Assembly (NCBI GenBank): GCA_947561715.1
Contig: OX387204.1
Location: 2,051,001-2,115,000 of the forward strand
Reading direction: 5' to 3'
From: Ascidia mentula
Taxonomy: Eukaryota; Chordata; Ascidiacea; Phlebobranchia; Ascidiidae
Length of the DNA stretch: 64,000 nucleotides
Shown: positions 11,764 through 24,958 of the stretch, piece by piece
How the letters are laid out: every line of letters starts with the position of its first letter
How positions within the stretch are numbered: the first letter of the stretch is position 1
Translations under genes and position numbers: made by a program
The notes under the pieces: model-generated
What the model was told of the DNA's origin: nothing
The model's database searches: none
Seen by the model: only the letters and a program-made list of their open reading frames with translations

Positions 11764-13751
11764 GGCAACGGATGTCCTGGATGTTCGATCACACAAGGTC
11801 AAGATCACACTTTTGACCTTGAGGTAGCGGAATTGGCAACGGTGCCTTCGAACCTTTACGTGGCAATTAGTAAAACCGGTTCAAGGTGCATCACCAACAA
11901 TTATTGGGGATAACCCGAGACCTAACGGCTGTTATCTGGAATTTTTACCTGGCAAACTTCTGCACGGTTAAAGGAGTCGTATTTAGCAAGATAACCATTT
12001 AGCAAGCCCTATGGCCTTAACGTTATGTGGAGGAAGGTATGCCATGGCGTCTGTTAGTCCTTTAATCAGAAAGTTAACCTCGTTAACCTTGTAACACCTC
12101 CCTGTTTCTGAGAAATGTCTCATATTTGTAACCAGGCGTCCTTACTTTAGGCTTCTATATAGCACTGGTGCCTTTATTGTTTAAGAAGTTTTAGATCCAA
12201 CAATATTAAATGCAGGGCTTTACCGCCTTTTTGCCAATATATTTGAACTTCCATGAACTTATAATACTGTGGCATCATCATGAAAACTCCTGCTCTTTTT
12301 TATTGTTCTAATTTTAGGTTCCAAAGTGAGGGCTAACCAGGCCCAACGCTCTACCAACTGAGCTGCAGGAGCTCAGTGGCTTCACGGGGTATATTGTGGC
12401 CAAGGTACACTGGTGCGCAAGCGCACAACTTGTTAGGCGACCTTCACATGCGTAGAGGATCTCCACCACTGTGTATGTATGTTACATAAGCGACACGATT
12501 TGTTCAAACTAATTTAAGCTAAAGAAAAACAAGTTTTGCCGAAGAAGCACAAAAGATTCAATGCCCTCGAGAGAGCGAACTGCTCAAGAATTCTCTACAC
12601 CAAACCTTTTTCTTACTTTTTCCATAAACTTAACTTCTCAGCAAGTTTTGTTCCAACACGTACTGCAATATAGAAAGTTCTGTGTTGACTAATTTAATAT
12701 TGTTGGCAAATACTGGCGCCCTTGTCACTAGATGCCTGCGTTGTCTTTCTTTTCCCTCAGCTAAACTGCTAAACAAAGGCTTCCCCCAAAGGACAATCTG
12801 CAACCGACGAAAGTCAATCAATACAATAATGAATAATGCACGGGCGCGACCAAACCTTGTGATTAATTATCGCCTTTTCAATTGCAAGACGTGCTTCCTT
12901 GTAGTAAAAACAAAAATGCTTGGCGTTACAAAGCCCTTGAAGCCCTAACACACAGTTGTGTGTTGCTGCTACATTCATCAGCTGTCTGTGCACTATGCGC
13001 CCTCAACAATTTTGTTTACTTAAAAGCCACGAAACGATTGCACACGTTTAGGCATTCGCTCGCCAATAAGTAACTTCGAGTGCCAGCCGCTTGCCGATAC
13101 AACCGCAATTGTTACGTCACAATATCCGTCGTCAATGGTGCAGAACGAATGCGTTGTTGGAAGTTTGGAACTACGTTGTTTTTGCGGCAAGTGGTTTTCA
13201 TCAGGGCTAAGTCGAAAACGTTTTCCACTTAAAGCAAGTTTTTTTAAACCCCCCTACTCAACACTAAAGCTTTATAGTGGGCCTTATTTTATGTTGCCCG
13301 GAGGCCAAAAAGATCGGAGAAATTCTCATATGGCTTTGTATTAAGCTTTCGATAAACCACAGTGCCTAAAAATGTGTTTTGAAAATAATAATTCTTATAC
13401 TTTTATATATATCCAGTTGGCTCATATATTATGTTGATAAGTTAATGTTTAACCTGGTTGCAGTTATACGATTGTTTATCCAAGATATTACGAAGCTATG
13501 ATGTACAAATAAGGAAAGCATCGGGCAAAACCCTCTTTCAGTTTACTGGTACAGCATTTCAAAGATTTCTTGGTAAATTTGGTGTAGAAAACAAAACGGT
13601 TTAGGTTTTCATTAATCTCCATTTGTTTTTCGAGAAAACTGAATTTGTTCAGGAATTTAAAGATTTTTTTCTGTCAATGCCTAAACCTGTTTCAACTCTG
13701 TTAAAATAATTGCAGCATTTATATGTCCCTAGTTGTGTCACAACCTGGTGT
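11764..13751. other. Intergenic stretch upstream of SH3BP5
   Basis: It contains a tRNA-derived repeat (12331-12380). The open frames at 12630-12821 (minus), 12682-12948 and 12882-13073 overlap one another on both strands and show no protein family. No TATA-like element was found immediately upstream of the SH3BP5 start. Confidence 0.45.
12331..12380 (-). repeat. tRNA-derived SINE fragment (A-box region)
   Basis: On the minus strand the sequence reads GAGCTCCTGCAGCTCAG then TTGGTAGAGCG, a near-perfect tRNA D-arm/A box, followed by GCCTGGTTAGCCC. The same order (CACTGAGCTCCTG, AGCTCAG, GCCTGGTTATCCC) recurs at 57433-57510, so this is a dispersed family and not a functional tRNA. The T-arm half is degraded here. 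Confidence 0.6.
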
Positions 13752-14593
13752 TTAAGCAAGGGGCGTTGTTACTTTCACCTTGAGAATATAGGGTTTGAAG
13801 GTCATACACGCGTCCAAAACAGTGATTGTCTTTCTCGAACGCGAAACAAATCGGATTGACATAAACATTCTTCCACCTTTCACGGCACCATGCTGCTCTG
13901 TGGCGTCACAATCGCATTGTAATTTATAACAATCGGCTGTTACGTTCCGTTTGATTTTTGCTTCCTTTCGTAATTTTCTTTTGACCAAGAAAATGACCTG
14001 AATCAAACAAAGACAAATATTTGTTTTTTATGTTTGAAGGTGTTTATAATTTTTTTGAACGTTTAATCTGCATTAACCATGTTTTTTAGCAACACGCATT
14101 GTCCTGGCAACTGATTTAAAATTTAAAACTAAATTCGTCACTACAAGATGGTTCGGGAAACCGGTGGTGATAAACGGTGATTGATATCTAGGATAAGTAG
14201 AAAACAAAGCTTCAACCGCAGACAATCAAGTGTGAAAAGACTTGAATTTGACGTCACAATGCAAGAAGCCGCAAAACAGAACACATGATTGTTGTGGATG
14301 AACTGAATGCGTTGTAAGGGCGGTTGTTTTGTACTGAATTTTGTCTTTTGAGGTGGCGGTTACCTGGGCATGGCTACTTGAACATTATGACGTACCCTCC
14401 GAAGCCAGGATGCGCCTCGTGTTGTGCCAAGGTCATCCACGTAATTAGAGGTCTTCGCTCGCTCTGTCGAGATTTTAATTAACACCCACGTTTGAGATGC
14501 GACTCGCCCGGGATTTTCAAAGAAGTCCCGAATCTTATCGTATTTCTTTGTCGCGACAGTGGGTGCGGGCGTAGCTCCGCGAAAACAAGTCAT
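13752..14593 (-). CDS. Possible two-exon gene of unknown function
   Basis: I do not recognise this protein. Two minus-strand open segments, 14593-14396 and 13997-13752, can be joined in phase 0 (donor CGGAGG/GTACGT, acceptor TTTGATTCAG) to give 147 residues beginning MTCFRGATPAPTVATKKY and ending with a stop after KVTTPLA. The second exon is basic and β-strand-like, with a C-x-C pair (LQCDCDA). The pattern is faintly like an NTR module, but I do not claim that. Alternative donors 12 and 21 bases further on (GTTCAA/GTAGCC, CCCAG/GTAACC) exist; the second shifts the frame into a stop. There is no signal peptide. It could be a chance pairing of open frames or the 3' end of a longer gene. Confidence 0.28.
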
Positions 14594-17500
14594 ATTTAGG
14601 ATTAAGGTTGTAAAACAGCCGTGGAGTGACCATCAGTTGTAGATTAATGTTGTTGTGGTCGTGAAAAGGTTTGTTGATAAACTCTCTTTGTGTTGGTGAA
14701 AGATAGATTGCGCGTTAACAAAGTAACCGGATTCCTCCTTTACATAAACTAATAGTTTGAAAATTTACGATGACCAAAGATTTTCTTTGACAATATTAAA
14801 GCAATATATTTAAAAGTGATTTAATTATGCATTTGTTTGCTTCAAAGGTGCGGGATTTCATGGTTTAACCTTTGAAAACTACTTCTTTATTCTAATGAAA
14901 GCACATAAAATCGATGAAGAAAGCGCTTAGAATTACGTTTTTAAAGTTATGTGTCGTAAAAATTTTGTTGTTAAACCAATGAGTTGCTTTTATTTAAATC
15001 GTTCGCACTCTAACTGCATAGATTGCCGTCGTAAACCTGTATTTCCCCGACATCGTCGTAAAGCGAGCGCTACGTCCGTTCTGACCAAGTTATGGTCATC
15101 GTGGTTACGGCCGTACGGTCAGGAGGTCATAAGGATAGACGTAAGTCAGCTAAAGAACGCTTTACAAGTTCGAACTGATGCTTTTCGGAAGTTGAACGAG
15201 CTGTGTTTTTTCCTTCTCTCGTGACTTGTTCGTTGGAACGAGGATAAGTGATCAGTTGTAATTTTGTTTCGTCTTAGGTAGCAACAGCAGTGGCAAGCTT
15301 GTTTGGCTTTGGAACACGCTAAGCGAAATATAATTTTCTTGACGAATCATATACTGAGTTGTCTGTATACTTGCTTCAATCGACAGCTCGTCAGGGTACG
15401 TTGATATAAAATAATGGATTCAGCTCAGTTTCTATCCTACTTGATAACGTTTCCAACATTATAACTTATTTGTTTCCGCGTTTCGTAGAGGGTTTTTTTC
15501 AAACAGTTGATTACAAAAATTGGAATTTCACTGTCATTTTCACAATTTTGACTAACAGATTGAGAAACATTTTAATTATTCTGTTTTTTCTGGCACAATT
15601 AAAGTTACGTTTAATTTACGAAGAACAGATTAATTAAAAACAATACGCCTGGCAACAACGGCAACATAAAATTTAGAAACAGTTTTTAAAACTTTGCCAC
15701 CGCGTTTTAAACCTTCTATTTGGACCGTATGTGTGGTTGGTGTAAAAACAATTGAGGACGAGCGTGCGGGCAAGGACGGCACACTCAAGTTGAGCAGATT
15801 AAATGCAATGGCAGTTTGAATTGGACTTGGGTCGCGCAAATATGGGTAAGGCTTAACAAGATCGGCGCTGGCCCATCCCGAGCTGTAATTACAAGCGTCA
15901 GGCATTGCTGGTGGATTACTAACGTGAATGTCAGTTTACAAGCTGGCGGCGCGATTTTAAATTCATCCGTAACGATCAGGTTGTTACGAACCGTTCTAGT
16001 TGGAAGTTTGTCAGGTCTTGACCCGAAAATTCACGCAGTTGTTAGTTACACTTGCAAAGTAGTTCAGTTATTTTTGTGTTTTTTTGCGGTTAGTGTTTTA
16101 GTTTTGTAAACCTTATAAAAATGCCCCTTTCTTGATGTATTTGTTGCCAAGGTTGTGTAAAACGTTTTATGCAATATAGTATCTTGTGCCGTATTTATCA
16201 GTATGGTGTTGTGTGAATATGGTTATCGTTTCACACGTAAACATCATTTCAAAGTGTCCTGACCAAACTTGCAGCTGTGAGTTAAAAGTAAAAGCCAAGA
16301 CCCAAATTTGACTTCGTTGCTGCGCTTGTCTAATGTTGAAATGTGATCTTTGACATTGCAGTTTCTAATAGAACAACAAGGTTTTAAGTATCTCACGTTG
16401 CGGTAAATTAGAAACGTGTTTCGCGATGACGGGGACGAGCACGCGTTCAAATCAATTCAGGCCTGATCTCGCCAAAATGGTTCAAGTAAGAAGTGGGAAG
16501 GGTTTGAGAGGTTAAGCGTTATTGCAATTAACGAATAGTTTTAGTGGTAGAGGTGACTTTATATGGCGGGCATTTTAGTAGGCGTTTGAAGTAGTTAAGG
16601 ACTGCTCGTAGCCAAGCCCTCGGCGACTAAGAAGTGTTTTCCAAGCAGCGATATTTATTTTATATGAAAGGAGGTTATGATTGGATTCGGATATGGCCTG
16701 CGGACTTTGGCTTATTTGGATTTTACTGTGGTTGTTTTTGTGATTTCAATGGCTATCTCAGTTGTGAGAAGAAATCCACTGAGCGGAAAGTTAGTGAACC
16801 GATTAGCTCGTATTATCGGCGGCAAACACAAACATATAATGGAAGTTATCTGGCCTAAATCTAAAACGCTCGTCAGCAGCCTAAGCAAGCACCATAAACA
16901 GGCAAAGTGAGGCAAGTACGTACGAATTCAACTATTTGGACGTTTCCAAAAAATCACCTTCCAAAGACATAGTTTTGCAAGACACGAACACAAAACAAAG
17001 CTATATTTTAATGTAGAACGAAAACTGTATTATGATTTAGTTTACTTATGTGGAGTTGTGTGGATTTGTGTTAGCGTGCATTTAATAGTATTGAACACCG
17101 CAGAACGAACGGAATTTAAAATTATCAATAACCCAGATGATTTGAATTTGTTTAATTGACGCTGCGCTGAGTTGTCGGTCGAATCATTAGCAAGGTACGC
17201 GTCATAACGTTGGCGCCGAAACCAGTCCGACAAGCTCATCGCGCGTCGAGGGCCAGCGACGCCCATGCTGTTGGTGGCGTAGTTGAACTTGCGAACTTGT
17301 TTTGTTTACAATCGGCCGCCCATAACTGACCGCCAGGCTGAAACAATTAGCTGCCGGTTAGAAGTTGGGCGTTACGATTGTGCGCCATCCCCGTGTTGTA
17401 AATACTCCGCAACTTGATCCCTTTATAGTTGTAAATACAGAACCTGCCGTGCGCAGAGGTTGCTGGGAAGTCCATAATCCGCGTTCACACAACGCTCTGA

Positions 17501-17984
17501 TTTTATTTACAGTCGTTCTGTCCGCTCGGTTACGACTTTGTTTTAAGCCACAAATTCAGTAAAATCACACAAATTTTATAGTAAAAGTTATATTATCATT
17601 TATGTAAAACTGCTTCTTTTTTTCACATTGAGGTTTTGTTGCAAAACTGATATTTTCAAAACTAAAATATCGTTTTTTTATTTCCAAAACATGTTTTAAA
17701 TCACGCAATATAAAACGCTCAACTTTTCTTGTAAGATTCGTTCAAATATGCGCATTTTTTGTCGATAATTGGAAATTAAACAAAGTGTGACCTTCGTTTC
17801 AAACCTTCGACAAACAGATCGGATATTTTGTCCTACTGCCAGTTTCGAGAATGCTTGTAGATGAAATCATATTTTTCTGAACCAGGCGCAAGCTTGTCAG
17901 GTCAACTTGCGCCTCGCCGAACTACAAATTCCTAACTTCAACTTCTGATTTTTGCAGGAATCATTTATTTAAATCAGTTTTGAA
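14594..17984. other. Intergenic stretch upstream of the pentraxin-ZP gene
   Basis: No gene is supported. A 77-codon plus-strand frame at 16677-16910 has one hydrophobic segment (FTVVVFVISMAISVV) and a basic tail, but overlapping frames exist on both strands. Minus-strand frames at 15630-15905 and 17042-17266 are also orphan. An acceptor-like TTTTTGCAG ends at 17957, 28 bases before the pentraxin-ZP start codon, so a 5' UTR exon of that gene probably lies somewhere in this stretch. Confidence 0.4.
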
Positions 17985-20900
17985 ATGAATTACGTCATAG
18001 TCTTCTTGGCAGTGTTTGTGACGTCACACATAGGAACAGAAGGTGGGGAATACATTGTGATAACATAATACAGAGATTTGTAGAAACACTGTAGTTTCCG
18101 AGTATAAAGAGACTGGCCCATATTGTTATTAACACTGTCATGTTAAAACAAGACGTTTCGACAAAAACTTATGTCATGTTTCTGTTTGAAAAAAACATAA
18201 AGCTTTTTACAATGTTAAATTACGTGTGTGGGCATTTAATATAATCTTGTACAACAACCATTGCTGTTGCTCCGTTAAAAAAAAAAAATAGCGAAAAATG
18301 TTATAAATCCGATTCAACTTTGATGTTCACATTCGTTGGGGCTGCTATATGATGAATGGGAGAACTGTTCGCTAAATTATTGGTATATCATCTTTCATAA
18401 AGGAAATGTGTGGTATATTTTTGGTGTTTTTTGCCCTGCGTTGGTTGAAAAGGTGGCTTGCAGTTAAGTTTTCCGTCTGAACTTAAATGTCCCAAAATCG
18501 TTTAACCTAATTTCGTATTTATTTTTCACAATCCTTTTTAAATTCCAGGCTTCAAACGCTACGTCCTCAACCTGCCCGATGCCACCACCTTTGTTGCGTC
18601 ACAATCTTCGGCGTCAAAAGCTCTGGCTTGGACTGATGACGTAATCAACGAAGCCGTTTCCGACGTCACAGTTTGTTTGTGGGCGAAGTCGAGCAACCTC
18701 CAAAAAACAGGAACTCTGTTTTCGTATTCGACAACTTACGGAAAACTCGAGCTCTCATTGGTCGGTTTAAAATCGTCACGGTCGAGCGATTACAACGTGT
18801 ATCTTATTGCGAAAAACCGGCGATCAACTCGGGCCATTAACTTGCGCATGGATGACGTCATTTGGCATTACGTGTGCGTCACGTGGTCCCAAAACGGCCG
18901 GTGGAATGTGTACTTGGATAGCGACGTTATCGCCAGTGGAGGTGATTTGCAGGTGAGAACAAAAATTCCAATTCCACATCGGATTTAAATTGAGGCTGTG
19001 TATCGCAAAGCTGTAATTACGCGCCGGGCCAAATTATAGTTGGATCTATGTGTGGTCCGGACTTGTCCGGAAAGCTTGCGAAACATCGTTGTGTATAAGA
19101 AGTGTCTCACCGCCAAGTAATTCAAATAATTTGGTTTTTGAAGTATAGGTAAATGTGAAAACGGAGTTATAAATTCACGCAAAGTAATTGCTTATTGTGG
19201 CGAAAAGACATTTCACGATAAACAGGCTAATTTTCTACCGTTTTTTTCAATAAATAATTATTATTGTGAATCCTAATGGTCAACACATATGTTTTGTTTC
19301 ATAATTCATCGGTAATTATGCGACTAAAAAGTATCATTTCTCAGAGTTCGGAACCGATGACAAAACACGGAAATCTGCATATCGGTTCGACGAGTCCGGA
19401 ATTGTTGGACCAATACGAAGCGTTTACTGGGAAAATCACCGGCATCACCGTGTGGGGAAAAATTTTGTCGCTTTCAGAAATTCGAGTCGCCGGCGATTGC
19501 AAATCTTATGCCACGCGACAGACCATGGGGGTTGGAATTGAAGATTCACTATCGATTCGAAGCCGTCCTCTGTTACTTGCGTCTGCGCTTTACGACTGGA
19601 GCCCTAGTTCTGTGACGACACAATGGCCGGCTACGTTCTATCAGAATGAAGATGTTTGCGGTATTTTAAAAATAAAATATTTTTTATACATTTCGAGAGA
19701 AACTATGGTTCGCTATCCAATGCTATCTGGCATTTGGACCGTTTTATTATCTGTGTATTCTGCTTAACCAGTGAAACGTTTTGACATTCGTATAGCCAAA
19801 AATATTTCGTGTAGCAAAAACAAACCAAGTGGTCGGCAAAATGAAAAGCGCCACATAAAATGTTGGGAATGCAGTGGCGGCGCAACGAGCACAACTATTA
19901 TAGAAGAAAGCCTTTCTCAATCTTAAGTGTTTGGTTTCGAAGTCATTTATCTGTTTTTCAAGCATAAAGTGCCATTCCGTGTTTCAAACAGAGTAAATCG
20001 TTTATGTCACTCTTAAGCACTTGTTGCGAGCAATCATAAAGATGATGTAATGTATTTTTTTGCTCGACGCTTTGTTACATTGTCTGGTTACTTTAACGTA
20101 ACAGGTGCGGAGGTCACGGTTGAATGCACCCAAGAGCACATGATCATATCGGTGGATTCGTCACGACCCAAAACACTTAACATTGATCGTCAAAACCTTC
20201 ATCTCAACGACCCGGACTGCACGCCTACCGCTAGAGGTCGCAACGGAGGACGCTACGTGTTTGACGTCACAAATTTGGATTCTTGCGGGACAAAACGAAC
20301 TGTAAGTTCGAAAATTTGCAAATCTTATATTTTTCGTGCAACAAATTCAAAATTTAAATTATATCTGATTCATTAGCCTAGCAATCGTGCTTCTCTCTGT
20401 CTGTCTGCCACGCATATTTGTGGCTCCAAATTAGGCTGGGAACCTTTATTAGCCGGTAGACTTGTGTAATCTTAGCGTCTGTGTATCATGTAGAGGGTTT
20501 CGCGTGTGTCCGCAAAATGCAACAGAAAACTTCGTGTATTTAAAACCAGTAATGTCCAACGACGCTGTGCTTCTACTTTAAATACATTAAAATGTTGTCA
20601 AATGCATCAAAAATGTTGTCAAATACATTAAAATGTTGTCATTTCTCAAACGCTTATCTTGAAGGTTACAAACAGAGAGGTGGTCTACAGCAACCGAGTC
20701 AGCAATACCCCAACATCGGTGCAAGTTATTCTGTTCGGCTTCCGTTACTCGGCCGGGGTCAGATGTCATTACCCCATCGACCTGACAGTGAGCGCCAACC
20801 TCATTCCACCTGAAGACAGGCATGCGGTGTAAGTTGCTTTTCTCCCATACTTCGCTGAGCGCACGCAGCTGCCGCGAGAAACTGATTATTCCGGTTTTTG

Positions 20901-23900
20901 GCCGCAGCGAGCGTGTTATGGTTTGAACTGACTGTCGACAGGGTGTAATTAAATGTCCCATCTTCTCTGCGGTAAAGTTGATGAATTGTATTGATAACAT
21001 CTGCTGAAGTACAATGTAAGGTAGTGTTACCAAACAAACTTCTGGCATCAAACCCTGAATTTGCTCGAATAGGTAATGAACTAGAAGGGGGCTCTTTTCG
21101 TAGAAATTGAACTTTCATATTTTGTACAGCATTCAGGCAACTTTTGTAATGGAATATATCCGAAAAGATTTAATTTGCCTTGGAAACGTGGCAACAACAT
21201 TTTCGTACATGGAAGTTTTGTAAATCCCAAAAAATATATTTACGTTTCCTTGTTTGCAAAGTGGTTGCCTCACAAATGTAACAAAAACCAGTGACCATAC
21301 ATTGTATTCTATCTTATGTAAAATAACACGAATCACCAAAGAGTCTTGTGATCAACAAAGATTTGGTGTCTATTTTTTCATATTTGATATATGGTTCTAT
21401 TTAAATTAGTGATACTGACGATGCCCAAATGTAGGCGAAACGAATATACAAAAAAAGGGTTTTTCTCAAACAATTTTGTAAAAAATGGTGAACATTAAGA
21501 AAATTGTATCTCCGGAAAGGTCACGTACGGTAATCCGAAATCCAAAGACGAATGAGGAGGACATGGAGGCAGTCGTCCTCTTGTTCAGCGACAACGCTTT
21601 CTCTGAGGCAGTGACAGAAAGCCAGGTGCTTACCCCAACTGACAACCTCTACGTCGGCGTTCTTCTCCAGGTTTGAGCTCAACATTTTCTTTTTTCTCGG
21701 GTTAAATTGCTTGGCGTTTTATTTTTTTGCTTTAATTTAAAATCGTTCTTTGGCCAATTCAACTAGTTTTCAAAGAACAAAGATTAAAAATAATGGGGTA
21801 ATTTATTTTTGAATTGCTCGTTTTGGACGCAAATCTACGTTACCCAACTAATTTGATTTAATTTGTTCTTGACTTATTTTGATTTGAATTTGTTATCTTT
21901 AGCGGCGTGGAATTTTAAACGCAGAGTTTGCTAGCAGCAAATAATTACCGACAAAATGTAGTGTTGCGTTCAAATACAAATCTTCGTGAACCGGGCGGCA
22001 ACAAATATCAGTAAATATGCGTAAAAACTGTCGAAAAAAATTTATATGCGTTTTTATGCCACGTAAAAACGATTGGATAAACAGGCCTCGTGGCTTAAGA
22101 AACTTGGTATGTACATATCCGTTCCCTCACCTCCGAAAATCATCAATTCTCCTCCGGCGTCAACAACGTGAAAGTGACGCGAAAACAAACTGTCACGTGA
22201 CGAAACGCAGTGGACCGTGACGTTTTTATCACGGTTTCTGGGTTGGGCGATGAGCTTGTAATCCGATTTGAGGTGTCTAGAATCGTTTCCACGTAAACAC
22301 ACCTCAGCTTATAGTCGTAATTCCACTTGTGTGAACGTAGCATCGGCCCTTTGTTACGTCACAAAGTCCTATGTTAGATGCGGAGTGTTTTGTTTTATTA
22401 GCGCCATTCAAAACCTGCCAATCAGAAAGAGTGTTTTCTGGACGTTTTTGTGCTTTTTGTATCCTTTGAGGCAGTTTGTCACGCGAAGATCCATGTTTAC
22501 ATGAAAAGTGCAAAATAGTTAACAAAAATACCTTTCCGCAATAACATGTTTTTTGGTCGTAAGTTTCAGCTTTAATAACTCGCAAATTTCTATTCGCGCG
22601 CTCGTTACGAATTGACCGAAACAAGTTGGTTTATTTGCAAAACAAATTTATCAAGCAATATATTCCGCTGCTGTAATTATGACGATTTGATTTGTTTGAC
22701 ACAACGCTTAGCGCACACCTTTCCCTGAGTTTAACGAAAGGCGGTTTAATTTGTACGGCGGTAGACACTTACACTGCACAAAAACTTGTTTTTTTACATA
22801 TCCCTGGGAGCTTGCAAGATACACAATCTGTGTATCTGGACAGGATTACCCGCAACCATCATGCAAAGAATTCTTGAGTGTGGTTTTTGCACATGTTTGA
22901 TGAATTTCATGGTTAATTTTTAAAAACAACTTCCGGTTTTGCGCAGGAAAACAAAAAGGACAAAGACGGCCAGTCAACTGGCAGTGACGTCACTGATGAC
23001 GTGAACGTCGTGGTGGACGAGTGCATGGTTAGGTCTGCGAAGCAAAGCAGAAGAGTGATATCGGATGGCGGGTATGTGATGTTAAATCAATGAAGTAGTT
23101 TGTCTTGAATTTTGGGAAAAGTTTGTAAAGATTTAATAACGTGTTTGTGTGAGTGTCGTGTCAGCCATTCTCGAAGCGTAAATAGCAATTAAGTCCGAGG
23201 TGTCAACGCATATATGGAAATTTGATTCAAGACAACTTTCAAACGCCATACTTTATAGGCAATACAGACAAATAGTGCTTTTTGTGGTGAACTGCATATA
23301 GTGCCACTGTGTCACAGTTTCAACCCAATAGGTCTCATCAGTGCAGGTTTGGCCAACTAAATAGCCCTAGCATCATACATTATACACGTTTTAATTTACT
23401 CTGATCAAAGGTGCTGGTCAGCTGCCCCAGACATTGCTGTTCTTGAGAATGGGAGACGTCCGCAAGCCCGATACAAACTTCCTTCGACCGCGTTTGCATT
23501 CACGAACGGGCCCTCGTATCTCCAGTGCAAAGTCTACCCTTGCGTGGGAAGCTCATGCGCGCCATCGTGCGGCTCGTCACAGGGCGGGTAAGACCCGAAC
23601 GGAGATATGCTTGGTTTTTTCAAACACACATTCGCATAACTTTCGAAATAAATGTATAAATGTATGCTAAACAAACGAAAAAATTACTTTCAGCCAACCG
23701 CAACGCCCGGCATCAGGTCAGCGTGGTCCAAGAACAAAACGCGACGGTAAGTTTACAACTGGTTTAACCTTAATTTTCGAATTGATGGAATTCTTTTTGA
23801 CCGTCGTCTCTCTCCATAGTAACTGATACCGACAATCCACAACCGGAGTACTATGACATCACAATCGGCCCTCTACATACTGATGGTTTTTGGAACGACG

Positions 23901-24720
23901 ACATTATTGAAGAACAATCATTAAGTAAACTACTTTATGTTTGTGACACACAAGACCCATATTCAATTTTTAGCGTGTATTTGATGGTTTAAAAACAAGT
24001 TTTCATAATTGTATTTATCAAGAATTGCCAGGAACTTACGATTGATACAGATTGTGTTTATTTAGTTCATAGTGTGAAGTGCAATTTTAAACAATCCGCC
24101 CTTTTGTCACAATTAAACGTTGATTTTTATTCACCATTTCACCGTTTTGCCTGCTATTCAGCTGCAGGCTTTATCGGGGTAATGGCGATTACTGTAACTT
24201 TCAATACATTGCCATATCGGTTCTGGCCGCACAGAATGTTTACTCTCCACTTTTTCAGTTTCTTTTTAATTTTTCTGCAGCGAATCTTGAACAACACGAT
24301 CCAGTGTACAAAAGTCCCCTCTTTCTCGCCACCCTCGGCGCCCTCTGTCTCGTCACAGCCATCTGCGTTGGGCTCATCATCGCCATCTTGTGGCACAAAT
24401 ATCGCTCGATGTCGGATAAGTACGAGGTCACCGCCCCGGTGCAAATTACGCGTCATAAACGCCGGAACAGTTGCGAACCCTCTGTGACGTCACTATCCGA
24501 GCGTTCGACGTCTCTGACGTCAGAAGACAGTTTTACGCGCGAAGCTCTCGAACTTTACGGCAGCAGTTTGCCCTCTATTTTCACTGTGACTCGTGCGAAC
24601 AGCTGCGCGTCCATGCGTAGCATGAGGTCACTGAACAGTGTGACGTCACACGGAAGTTGTGCGTCACTGGGCAGTCATCATTCTGTCGACTCGATGAGAT
24701 TTTCCGCTTCATGGCATTAA
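17985..24720 (+). CDS. Pentraxin-ZP domain type I transmembrane protein
   Basis: A cell-surface or shed extracellular-matrix protein of about 729 residues. Exons: 17985-18042, 18549-18952, 19345-19660, 20105-20301, 20665-20828, 21520-21670, 22947-23072, 23411-23587, 23694-23746, 23820-23924, 24281-24720. Exon 1 is a signal peptide (MNYVIVFLAVFVTSHIG). Exons 2-3 (about residues 20-259) form a pentraxin/LamG-like fold, with WHYVCVTWSQNGRWNVYLD and FTGKITGITVWGKILSLSEI. Exons 4-5 are the ZP-N half (VECTQEHMIISVD, LNDPDC, VVYSNRV). Exons 6-8 are ZP-C (VVVDECMV, AVLENG, YLQCKVYPC). Exon 9 supplies an RTKR furin site, standard after ZP domains. Exon 11 has a transmembrane helix (about residues 595-618) and a Ser-rich cytoplasmic tail of about 110 residues. 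All phases agree except exon 7 to 8, where one extra base is needed or must be lost. Poly(A) signal AATAAA at 24959. Egg-coat or epithelial roles are typical of ZP proteins; the specific role is unknown. Confidence 0.85.
20582..20643 (+). repeat. Three-copy tandem repeat of about 20 bp
   Basis: The unit ACATTAAAATGTTGTCAAAT is repeated three times with small changes, ending 21 bases before exon 5 of the pentraxin-ZP gene. It occupies the normal branch-point region, so copy-number change could affect splicing of that exon (inference). Confidence 0.8.
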
Positions 24721-24958
24721 ATTTGTTTTTAACCCGGTTTCTTATGTAGCACCGAATGTTGGCCAAAGGAGAGCTGTCCATGTTATAGGAAAAATATTGC
24801 GTTTCTTTCGTGCGCTTTACTGTTATTGCCCGCGCCTTGTATCACTGTTCTAAAAGTTGACGTGCACCTGTTTGTTTCGAAGCCGTTGCTGGGTTACGGA
24901 ATAGTTCCTGTTTGTCTTATTAATCGCGCTCAACGATGTTTCCATTCCTAGCGAAATC

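Noticed and set aside
15630-15905. 91-codon minus-strand frame starting MPDACNYSSGW.
   Set aside because: No recognisable domain, no matching exon on either side, and a plus-strand frame of similar size overlaps it.
17042-17266. 74-codon minus-strand frame starting MGVAGPRRAMSLSDWFRRQ, possibly a first exon.
   Set aside because: It looks codon-like in its first half, but I found no strong donor and no downstream exon in phase; kept only as a note.
22054-22302. Minus-strand frame and GC-rich segment in intron 6 of the pentraxin-ZP gene, considered as a missing ZP exon or nested gene.
   Set aside because: Exons 6 and 7 join in phase without it and the translation has no ZP-like residues.
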